A stretch of DNA of 64,000 nucleotides from Planctomycetota bacterium (lineage in GTDB: Bacteria; Planctomycetota; Planctomycetia; Pirellulales; Pirellulaceae). Shown one piece after another: positions 1 to 8,141 of the stretch (the first letter of the stretch is position 1; each line of letters begins with the position of its first letter). Both the position numbers and the translations under genes were made by a program. Below the pieces are notes generated by a model. It was not told the DNA's origin, did not search any database, and saw only the letters and a program-made list of their open reading frames with translations. Location: assembly GCA_026692885.1 (NCBI GenBank), contig JAPLNJ010000856.1:1-64000 (forward strand), given 5' to 3'.

Positions 1-30
1 CAGTGACTTCTTGTCGAGCAACTCCAACAG

Positions 31-177
31 CTATTCCCAGAGGATGTCGACTTTCTCAGAATCGACATTCGGCTCCAGGGTGACGCTATCCCATGCTCGC
101 TTGTCGTCGAGCGCCTCCAATAGCCCAATCAGCGTCTGAGCAAGGAATCCTCGAATCGCAACCGGTCCGCCAGCCAT
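31..177 (-). pseudogene. N-terminal remnant of a conserved hypothetical protein
   Basis: A 48-codon ORF starts at ATG 177 and ends at a TAG at 31-33. It begins MAGGPVAIRGFLAQTL and contains the stretch LEPNVDSEKVDILWE. The RGFL and SEKVDILW pattern resembles the start of planctomycete proteins I associate with a dsDNA-nuclease-like or DUF4297-type domain, but that is recall and not a search result. Such proteins run to several hundred residues, so this is only a fragment. Beyond the stop, the same frame continues as LLELLDKKSL to the window edge, so a nonsense mutation or fusion is possible. It lies head-to-head with the broken GH2 fragment. Confidence 0.35.
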
Positions 178-299
178 ACCAGCCCGCCTTTCCCTTACGC
201 AACCCTTCCGCCACCCACCCGCGACAGCCTATGGTAGCCACGGGCCTGTGACAGCTCAATCACGGGCACCGGATGGGTTACTAAACATCGGTTTGCGAC

Positions 300-1072
300 A
301 GACAATCCGGCCGATTCTTCTCTCGGAATACGGCGTGGGCAGCGCGGGGCCTTGATCATAAGGTTGTGCAAGACGCTAGCAGCAGGGGGTCAGGGTGGCT
401 GGGGCAGAGTGCAGCGATGCCCCAGAAACCGGGTACTGGGGCTTCGCTTAGGCTCAGCCTCCAGCCACCCGGACTGTTGCCAGCACGGACAGCAGTGCGC
501 AACCTTACGATCAAGGCCGCAGCGCGGTCAACCTGTCGCGCCAAGTGCGGCACTACGAGCAGATCGGCTACGCGGACTCCGAAGCCGCTCAACTCTACCG
601 CGGTTTTCTTGACCGTTTCATGGCCGACTGGCAGCGCTGGGGTATGGCCGACACGTTCGCCTCGCCGAAAGATTATTTCGGACAGTGCGTCGCGCACATG
701 GCCGGGATGCGGCTGGAGGGGCTCAACGCCATCCGCGCCAATCCCTTCTGCGTGGGGCACAGCATGAGCGGAACGTTCGATCACGGGTTCTGCGGCGAGG
801 GCGTGATGGCGTCCGAATTCCGCGAACTGAAGCCGGGCGTGACGGACGCCGTGTTCGACGGATTCTATCCTCTGCGCCTCTGCCTGTGCCTGCCGTCGGG
901 CGGCTTGATGGATTACACTCTCTACCGCAACATGATTACGGATGTCTGGTGGAAGGGGCTCGAGGTGCCGAACGAGCTTGTGACCGCAGGCATTGACGCC
1001 TCGTTCAACTACGACGCGGGTGTACTCTTGGCGGTCTACTCAGACGCTGACACCCCCAAAAACAACTCCTAA
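300..1072 (+). pseudogene. Fragment of GH2-type glycoside hydrolase interrupted by a 171-bp element
   Basis: The frame RPILLSEYGVGSA (ending about 346) continues after the insertion as VNLSRQVRHYEQIGYADS. It aligns with the nucleophile region of the GH2 protein encoded at 8142-12236 (VSEYGQCGALDLVRTVRLYEQ). The downstream motifs FMADWQRW, NAIRANPF and FRELKPGVTDAVFDGF also match that homologue. After LRLCLCLPSGG the text jumps to GLMDYTLYRN, which matches a position about 200 residues later in the homologue, so an in-frame internal deletion has also occurred. The N-terminal two thirds are missing. The segment from 545 to 1072 stays open and could be called as a 175-aa ORF, but it cannot encode a working hydrolase. 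Confidence 0.7.
348..518 (+). mobile_element. 171-bp MITE-like inverted-repeat element, copy 1
   Basis: The ends are inverted repeats of about 23 bp: left GGCCTTGATCATAAGGTTG, right its near-perfect complement ending GATCAAGGCC. It is flanked by 9-bp direct repeats GCAGCGCGG at 339-347 and 519-527. The inner part also folds back (GGGTGGCT against AGCCACCC). It has no ORF of its own. Copy 2 lies at 41013-41183 with the same length and about seven differences counted by eye. A deleted copy lies at 39801-39864. It interrupts the GH2 fragment: removing 348-527 restores the frame, while the element itself places a TGA at 353-355. Confidence 0.85.
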
Positions 1073-1083
1073 CAATCAAAGAC

Positions 1084-3786
1084 ATGAGCAAACCGAAGCA
1101 ATTACTCACCCTCGCAGCCTGCCTGCTGCTAACCGGCATCACGGGCAATGCCGCGGAAACGGTCGCCGAACTCAACTTCGCCAAGGCCGGCAAGGAATGG
1201 CATGAAAAGGGCAAGGGCGCCTTCGACGGTCCGCTGCCCGCCGGGTTGTCGCCTAACTTTCCAAGCTGGAACGGCTCGGTGGCCACCGCCATGCCCCTCA
1301 GCGAAAACGGCCGCGGCTTTGTGCGAATTCAGGGCACCAAGTTCGACCAAGGGATACAGTTTTGCTACGGTCTGCCGAATCTCACGATGCCCGGCAACTA
1401 CAGGTTGACCGTGTCGTTCCGCCTGCATGGCGCGGACATGCAGTTAGGAATCCGGCAGATGCCTCTCCCCTACCAAACGCTATGGTCGGGTGCCATCACC
1501 CCGGGCGCGGACGGTTGGAGCGACAAGGATTTCCTCATCAGCCTGGGAGAAAAATCGGTGGTCCCCGTGGGCCTGTTTCTCTACATGGCCCGCGATACTT
1601 ACGATCTGGCCTCGCTCACGCTGGTCAAACTCGACGCCCAAGAACTGGCCAAGGCCATTCCCCGCTCCGCGGCCGACTGCCGGAATTTCTTCCGCAACAG
1701 CCGCCTGCCCCTGGGTTTGCAGGCGGGCTGGTCGCTGGACCGCAAATTCTCAGGCGGGCTGATCGAAGCCGATCCAGCCAATCCCGGCCCTTCCGGATTC
1801 GCCTCCTTGAAACTGCAGAGTGAGAAGGAAATCACCCTGTATTCCGAGCCGTTCCAAACCTCCAACCCCTTGACCGACAACTTCGTCTCGTTCGCCGCCA
1901 AAGGTCCGGGCGAGTGGACCATGTCGGTCATCTCCAGCAGCAGGCGCATCATCGCGATCCGAAAATTCCAGGCCTCCCCGGCCTGGCGGACCGAAACCCT
2001 CAAAATCAAAATCGACGATCAGGAGATGGCCGCCCGTGGCTTCGCCGTGAGAATCTCCGGCTCCGGCACCCTCAACCTCGATTCCTTCCAAGCCTGGCAG
2101 GGCACCCCCGAGCGAACCTACAGCTCCCAGAACGCCTGCGAAGTGGCGCTGGCCATCCCCAAATCGGAAATCTCGACCACGCGCATCCAGTTCGCCGACG
2201 AACCGGCCAGGATCACTTATGCCGTGACCGGCGATTTCGCCGGCGCTACCCTCGAATTCAAGGTGGTCAATGCCTTTGGCCAGACCGCCACACTCCCCAA
2301 CCTCAAGCTGGGCGAGTCCAACAAAGAAGTGGCGCCAACGCTGAAAACCGGCGCGTTGCCCTTCACCGCGTTTCCCAAGGCACCCTACGGACAATTCCGG
2401 ATCGAAGCCTGGGTGGAACGTGGCGGCAATCGCATTTCCCCGTTCAACGAAATGCTGCTGACCCGAATCCGGCGGCCCGTCCATCTGCTGGAAGACGCGC
2501 CCCACTCGCCCTTTGGCTGCCACTTCACCGCTTCGCCGCTGGCCATCGACTTGCTCAAGGCGGCCGGGGTCAACTGGGCGCGATTCCATGATGCCTCCAC
2601 CGAGCTCACCGGCTGGTATCACCTTGAAACCGAAAAGGGCCAATGGACCTTCCATGACGAGGAGATCAAACTCTACCGCGACCACCACATCAAGATCTAC
2701 GGCGGCCTGCAAACCAGCCCGCTGTGGGCCTCAACCTACCAGGACAGCGGCAAGAAAGACGTCAACGGCTACTTCGACCGCTACTTCCCGCCCAAGGACA
2801 TGGCCGCCTGGTCCAACTACGTCAAGACCGTGACGGCACGCTACAAAGGCGTGATCGACGACTATTTCATCTGGAACGAACCGTGGGGCAGCGGCTTTTG
2901 GCACACGGGCTACGACCCCAAAATCAAGGTCTATATCCAGGCGCCCGAGGCTCCGGGCGATTTCGCCAAACTATCCATCGCCGCCTACAAGGCCGCCAAG
3001 GAAGGTAATCCGTCCGCCCGGATTGCCGGCTTCAACTCGATCGATGGCAATAACGGCCGCCGCTGGACCAAGGGCGTTTTCGACGGCGGTGCCTATCCCT
3101 ATTGCGACGTGGTGGATTTCCATTCTTATACCGACACGGACCAGGCCCAACCCGGCGAGCAGGCACCGCAAACCTATCAGGATGCCGTCGGCTACATCAA
3201 GAGCCAGGTGCCCGACTTCAACAAGCCCGTCTATATGAGCGAGGGCCAGAGCAACAGCACCGGCTCCACCGGCGGCGCCGGCTTCGGCCTCTATCAGCGC
3301 GCGCTGACCTGGCCGAACTCAAGCGACCCAATCCTCAATGCCGACAAGACCTGCCGTTATGTGGTCGCCACCCTGGCGGCCGGCTGCTCCAAGGTGTTCC
3401 TCTACTCCGCCCACGGCTACACCTGCCTGGCCGTCGAGGCCAGCTTTGTCACGCTGGTTGGCCCGGACGGCTATCCGAGCGTCGAAACCGCCGCCTTTTC
3501 CAACATGGCCTGGCACTTGGAGGACTCCAAGTTTGCCCGCACCGTCCAACTCAACGATCGGGTCAACGCCTACCTCTTCACCGGACGCAACGGCACGATC
3601 GCGGCCATTTCGGGCTTGCGGAAAGGCGCCTATCAGGTCCCCCCGAACCCCGAACTGACCGTCAGCGATCTGTTTGGCAACCACTCGGACGGCAACTACC
3701 AGGGCACCGTGCTCTACGTGGCGTCGAAACTGCCGCCCGACCAGCTGGCCGCCGCCCTGACGCCAGCTCCCAAGCCGCAGCCGTAG
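1084..3786 (+). CDS. Secreted glycoside hydrolase, clan A TIM barrel (GH39/GH5-like)
   Basis: The 900-aa protein has a signal peptide (residues 1-23, LLTLAACLLLTG core, cleavage near GNAA). About 450 residues of beta-rich carbohydrate-binding-like sequence follow, then a TIM-barrel hydrolase from about 475. The segment GVNWARFHDAS is typical of the barrel start, FIWNEPWGSGFW supplies a likely acid/base Glu and VYMSEGQ a likely nucleophile Glu, as expected for retaining clan GH-A enzymes. The exact family is uncertain, and the substrate cannot be read from sequence. It starts 12 nt after the broken GH2 ORF, with only a weak Shine-Dalgarno (ATCAAAGAC), and lies 60 nt upstream of the GH29 gene in the same direction, suggesting joint transcription. 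Confidence 0.75.
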   Translation: MSKPKQLLTLAACLLLTGITGNAAETVAELNFAKAGKEWHEKGKGAFDGPLPAGLSPNFPSWNGSVATAMPLSENGRGFVRIQGTKFDQGIQFCYGLPNLTMPGNYRLTVSFRLHGADMQLGIRQMPLPYQTLWSGAITPGADGWSDKDFLISLGEKSVVPVGLFLYMARDTYDLASLTLVKLDAQELAKAIPRSAADCRNFFRNSRLPLGLQAGWSLDRKFSGGLIEADPANPGPSGFASLKLQSEKEITLYSEPFQTSNPLTDNFVSFAAKGPGEWTMSVISSSRRIIAIRKFQASPAWRTETLKIKIDDQEMAARGFAVRISGSGTLNLDSFQAWQGTPERTYSSQNACEVALAIPKSEISTTRIQFADEPARITYAVTGDFAGATLEFKVVNAFGQTATLPNLKLGESNKEVAPTLKTGALPFTAFPKAPYGQFRIEAWVERGGNRISPFNEMLLTRIRRPVHLLEDAPHSPFGCHFTASPLAIDLLKAAGVNWARFHDASTELTGWYHLETEKGQWTFHDEEIKLYRDHHIKIYGGLQTSPLWASTYQDSGKKDVNGYFDRYFPPKDMAAWSNYVKTVTARYKGVIDDYFIWNEPWGSGFWHTGYDPKIKVYIQAPEAPGDFAKLSIAAYKAAKEGNPSARIAGFNSIDGNNGRRWTKGVFDGGAYPYCDVVDFHSYTDTDQAQPGEQAPQTYQDAVGYIKSQVPDFNKPVYMSEGQSNSTGSTGGAGFGLYQRALTWPNSSDPILNADKTCRYVVATLAAGCSKVFLYSAHGYTCLAVEASFVTLVGPDGYPSVETAAFSNMAWHLEDSKFARTVQLNDRVNAYLFTGRNGTIAAISGLRKGAYQVPPNPELTVSDLFGNHSDGNYQGTVLYVASKLPPDQLAAALTPAPKPQP

Positions 3787-3846
3787 CCGGAGTTTCGAAA
3801 CCCGACCCCACCATGACAGAAGAAGTTCACAGAAAAGGAGCAAACG

Positions 3847-5559
3847 ATGCATAAGAGTGTTCGCAGAGGATGGATGTTGATCACGTGTGGTGCCGTGTGT
3901 CTGGCCGTTTCGACGGTCAGCGCGGACACTCCCGCAGCAGGAGGCGTCACGGCGAAGACGCGGCATCTGGCGAAGCCAACCCCGGCGCAGGCGGCCTGGC
4001 AGGACATGGAACTCGAGATGTTCATCCATTTCGGACCGGCCACGTGGGAGAACGTTCAGCACAGCAACCTGACGGCGCCGCTGTCGGCGATCAACCCCAA
4101 GGAACTCGACACCGACCAGTGGGCCGACGTGGCGGTGTCGATGGGCGCCAAGCAGATCATCTTCGTCGCCAAGCACGACGGAGGCTTCTGCTGGTGGCAG
4201 ACCGGCACGACCGAGTATAGCGTCAAGAACACGCCGTGGCGGGACGGCAAAGGCGACGTGATGAAAGACCTGGCTGCCTCCTGCCGCAAGCGCGGTTTGC
4301 GGCTGGGCGTCTATCTGAGTCCCGCCGACAAGAAGTTGGGCATCGGCGTGGGCGGTCACGCCAAGTCGCCGTCAGAGCAGGAGAACTACAATCGGATCTA
4401 CCGTCAGCAGCTCACCGAATTGCTCTCTCGCTACGGCGAGATTTCCGAAGTCTGGTTCGACGGCAGCAACACCGTTCCCGTCGATGACCTGCTGCGCCGG
4501 TACGTGCCTGACGCGATGATTTTTCAGGGCCCGCAGGCGACCATCACCTGGATCGGCAACGAAGAAGGTGTGGCTCGATACCCGACTTGGAACGCGATGC
4601 CCGCGGAGAAAGCCCGCTCCGGCGTCTCCACCGGCTACGACAGCGATCCCGACGGCGATACGTGGTTGCCCAGCGAGTGCGACGCGCGGATCCGGGCCGA
4701 TTGGTTCTGGAGCACCCAGAACGTCGCGACGCTCAAGTCGGTCGGGCAATTGATGAGCATGTATTACCGCTCGGTTGGCCACGGCGCGGTGTTGTTGTTG
4801 AATCAGACGCCCGACACCACCGGCCGCATTCCCGAAGCGGACGCCAAACGCGCCGCAGAGTTCGGCGCGGAAATCCAACGCCGGTTCGGCAAGAGTCTCG
4901 CCGAGACCTCCGGACGCGGCAACCTCGTCGAACTCGATCTCGGCAAGCCCACGCGGCTCGATCACGTGATCTCGGCCGAGAACATCGCTGAAGGCGAGCG
5001 CGTCCGCGAATACGTCATCGAGGGCCTGGCAGGCGAAACTTGGCGTCCGCTCTGCGAGGGCACGGCCATCGGTCACAAGAAGATCGACCGGTTCGCCCCC
5101 GTGGAAGTGTCGAAGCTCCGGTTGCGGATTACACAGTCCGCCGACGAGCCGCAAATCAGGAAACTGTCCGTCTACTCCGTGTGGGGCGACAAGCCGCCCG
5201 CGGAAGAGGCAGTCGAGATTGCGTCGGTCGCCCGCACGCTCTGGCACTGGTCCGGCGACAGCGTCTCGCCGCAAGGGACGACGGTCAATATCGATCTGAC
5301 CCCGTTCTGCAAAGACGCGGGCGTCTATGTGCTGGAGTTTGCCCGCACCGCCGGCAAAGACCTGGACGTCCAGTCGGTGGCTCTCGTTTCGCGCGGCCAG
5401 AAGCTCGACAAGGTCGTCGTGCGCAGGCTTGTGCGGGGCGTGCCGCAGTATCACCTCACGATCACGGAAGAAGGCGTGGCGCACCAGTTGCAGATAACCG
5501 TCCGCCTGTCCGATGCCGACGCCCGCGGTCAGGCCACGCTCCATCGCCTCGTTCGATAA
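3847..5559 (+). CDS. Secreted alpha-L-fucosidase, GH29 family
   Basis: The 570-aa protein has an N-terminal signal peptide (about residues 1-26). The catalytic domain begins at WQDMELEMFIHFGPATW, the usual GH29 opening. KHDGGFCWW and VWFDGSN are the characteristic motifs, the Asp of VWFDG being the expected nucleophile. Residues about 350-440 (NLVELDLGKPTRLDHV through IRKLSVY) look like an F5/8 type C-like beta-sandwich, as in GH29 subfamily B enzymes. The remaining tail is another beta domain. A good ribosome site AAAGGAG precedes ATG 3847. GH29 enzymes release fucose from polysaccharides or glycoproteins. Whether the preference is alpha-1,2, alpha-1,3 or alpha-1,4 cannot be told. Confidence 0.88.
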   Translation: MHKSVRRGWMLITCGAVCLAVSTVSADTPAAGGVTAKTRHLAKPTPAQAAWQDMELEMFIHFGPATWENVQHSNLTAPLSAINPKELDTDQWADVAVSMGAKQIIFVAKHDGGFCWWQTGTTEYSVKNTPWRDGKGDVMKDLAASCRKRGLRLGVYLSPADKKLGIGVGGHAKSPSEQENYNRIYRQQLTELLSRYGEISEVWFDGSNTVPVDDLLRRYVPDAMIFQGPQATITWIGNEEGVARYPTWNAMPAEKARSGVSTGYDSDPDGDTWLPSECDARIRADWFWSTQNVATLKSVGQLMSMYYRSVGHGAVLLLNQTPDTTGRIPEADAKRAAEFGAEIQRRFGKSLAETSGRGNLVELDLGKPTRLDHVISAENIAEGERVREYVIEGLAGETWRPLCEGTAIGHKKIDRFAPVEVSKLRLRITQSADEPQIRKLSVYSVWGDKPPAEEAVEIASVARTLWHWSGDSVSPQGTTVNIDLTPFCKDAGVYVLEFARTAGKDLDVQSVALVSRGQKLDKVVVRRLVRGVPQYHLTITEEGVAHQLQITVRLSDADARGQATLHRLVR

Positions 5560-5603
5560 GCCCTGTGTTGAGCGGCTGACATGATCAGAAGGAACCGACT
5601 GCT

Positions 5604-7857
5604 ATGAAGAGGATACGCACCATGAAAACGGTTCACTTTTCCCTCCTAGCCACCCTGCTGCTAGCGGCGCTGACAGACCTCAGTGCCGCCGAGCTGAAAC
5701 TCGCCTCTGTGTTCGCCGACCGCATGGTTCTGCAACGCGATCAGCCTGTTTCGGTTTGGGGAAGTGCCGCTTCCAACGAACAGGTGACCGTCGAATTCGC
5801 CGGGCAGCAGAAACGTGCCGCCGCCGACGCGCAGGGCAACTGGCTGGTGAAGCTCGATCCGCTTCCGCGCCAGTGCGGAGCCGCGCGTTCTCGCAGTCTC
5901 ATCCGCCAATCCGAAATCCGAAATCCAAAATCTAAAATTAACGGACGTCCTCATGGGCGACGTCTGGGTGTGCGCGGGCGGACTGCATGTGGCCAACCGC
6001 CTCGAGAACCTGCTGCCCAACGTGGCGGCGGCTAGGGAAGCGGCCAAGTCCGAGCCAGCGGAGCCGCGGCTGCGCCTCTTCGCTGCGAAACTGAAGACCG
6101 CGCGAGACGTGCAGCCGGAGGCGGAGGGGAGTTGGATGACCGCCGCGGGTTCGATGCAGTCCTTGTCTGCGGATGGCTATTACATCGGTCGGAAACTCGT
6201 GGCCGAACTGGGCGTGCCAGTCGGGATCGTATCGGTAGCCATGGCGTGGCCGGGTCAGCCCATCGAGACCTGGATGAGCCGCGAGGCCCTGGCTGCCAGC
6301 CCCGCCGCCCGTCCGATCCTGGACTACTACGCCGGCGACGCGTGGAAGATGCGCACGGTCGGCACCTATGAGGAACGCCTGCAGGCGTGGATGGACTATT
6401 GCCAGAAATTGCCGCTGAACCCGCCGCCCAAGCCTCAGCCGAACGATACGGATACGCTCGCACGCCAAGAACCCTCTGTGGTGTGGAACGCCATGGTCGC
6501 GCCGCTGACGCGTCTGACGGTCAAGGGCGTGGTGTGGGATCACGGCGAGGACGACGGCAGCTTGCAGCGTGCGACGCAATACGGTCAGCTGCTGCCGTGC
6601 CTGATCTCGAGTTGGCGCCAGGCGTTTGGGAACCCGCAACTGCCTTTTGCGGTGGTGCAGCTGCGGTCGCTGACCCCGCGCCTCGCCGACAGCCGCCTGG
6701 CTGCCGAGCTGCGCGACGCTCAGCGCGAGGCTGCGGCTGTCGCCAACGCCGCGCTGGCGGTGACCATCGATTTGCCTAGAGATCCCCACCACCGCGAAGT
6801 CGGCCCGCGCATCGCGAACACCCTGTTGGCCAAGGTGTACAAGAAAGAGGGCGTGGTCTCAGACGGCCCGGAACTGGCGAGCGCCGAGACGGTTGGCAAC
6901 AAAGTGATTCTGCATTTCCGAAATACGCAGGGCGGGCTGAAGGCCAACGGCGGTACGCTGAGAGGCTTCGCCATGGCCTCGTCGCTGTTCCGCTGGGTGT
7001 GGGCCGACGCGGTGATCAAGGGAGACACGGTTGAGGTCTCCGCTCCGACTGTGGACAAGCCGGAGGGTGTGCGTTACGCCTATCAGGATCTGCCCGAGCA
7101 GGGGGCGACGCTTGGCAACGGCGCGGGGTGTCCGGCCGCGCCGTTCCGCACGGACACCCATCTGACCGTCACCAGCAAGGCAGTTGATCCGGGTGCCCGC
7201 CGTCTGGGATACAATGCCCGCTGCGACCTGGGTGTCGAAGATCCGCGGCTGCCCCGCATCCTCATCATCGGCGACTCCATCTCGGGCCACTATATCAACT
7301 TTGTCATCGACGGCATGCGCGGCCGGGCCAATGTGATCGGCGAGTCCTCGATGCGGAAGAACACCTGGTCCGGCATGGAGCCGGATTTCTACCGCGCTGA
7401 CTGGGCCTCGAAGGACGACAACCTGAAGACGTTCCTGGCGGTTCGAGGCCCTTTCCAAATCGTGCACTTCAACAACGGAATCCATAACTTTTTCGGTGCC
7501 AAGCCGGGCGACGAGGTGCCGTACGCAGAGCAGTTGCGCAAGGTCGTGAAGACCATCCGCGAGGCGGGCGCGATCGCGCTCTTCGCCAACTCCACGGGAA
7601 CCGTCGCCGACAACACGATTGCCAAGTCGCCGAACTACCTGACCAACTGCAAGGTGTTCAACGCCGCCGCCGAGAAGGTCATGGCCGAGCTGAACGTGCC
7701 GGTCACCGACGTCTTCGGCGTCATCCAACCTCGCATCAAAGAGCTGATCAGTCCCGACCTGATCCATCCCAAGGGCGAGGCGAGTCCCCTCATGGCCGAC
7801 GCGATCATCGCGCGTCTGAACGAGACGCTGGACAAGTTGCAGGCTGGAAAGAAGTGA
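5604..7857 (+). pseudogene. Sialate O-acetylesterase-like / SGNH hydrolase fusion with frameshift
   Basis: Frame 1 (5604 to about 5867) encodes a signal peptide and LKLASVFADRMVLQRDQP, the classic opening of sialate O-acetylesterases. Reading then has to skip one base near 5868 to continue as ASAEPRVLAVSS into the frame of 5953-7857, so there is an apparent 1-nt insertion. The esterase-like middle has lost its motifs: GQSNM is GGLHV, the WYQGES region is WDHGEDD and the DxxH region is DPHHREVG. From about 7240 a second SGNH domain follows with an intact Ser block (IIGDSIS), HFNNGIHNFFG and a C-terminal DLIHPKG Asp-His pair. Downstream of the shift, 5953-7857 is an open 634-codon frame that might still be translated. 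It follows GH29 in the same direction. Confidence 0.7.
5907..5940 (+). repeat. AATCCGAAATCC-type short tandem repeat inside a coding region
   Basis: The degenerate units AATCCGAAATCC, GAAATCCAAAATC and TAAAATT encode NPKSEIQNLKL in the acetylesterase frame. Related sequence occurs at about 17421-17450 (plus) and, reversed, at about 18085-18118. It lies about 40 nt downstream of the frameshift. Confidence 0.55.
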
Positions 7858-7974
7858 GGGGCAGGGGCAGGATCACAAGAGTTAACATCGGGGATGTGGC
7901 ACGCCCATCCTTGGGCGTAGGTTTTCCATGCGCAAAGCCCCGGGGCGTCAGCCCTGACCTGGGCCGCGCGGATT

Positions 7975-8077
7975 AGGGGTCGGGTCTTCAGAAATACATT
8001 TTTTTTGCGGGATCCGGCGTCTTCCACGAGCAGAGTCCTCTGGCCGCAAAAAAAGAACTTCTGAACACCCGACCCCC
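7975..8077. repeat. Long imperfect hairpin between convergent genes
   Basis: The left arm AGGGGTCGGGTCTTCAGAA (7975-8010) ends in a T-run and GCGG. The right arm from 8044 mirrors it as CCGC, an A-run, then TTCTGAACACCCGACCCC. The arms are about 34 nt with a few mismatches around a 33-nt loop. It sits in the 284-nt gap between the SGNH gene and the convergent GH2 gene, where nothing else is visible. It could act as a bidirectional terminator or be a palindromic mobile repeat. Confidence 0.6.
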
Positions 8078-8141
8078 AGCCACACGCCGCCCCGTTTTGC
8101 GTGGCCCAGTCCTGCCCCCAGCCCTCGCAGACCGTTTGGTG

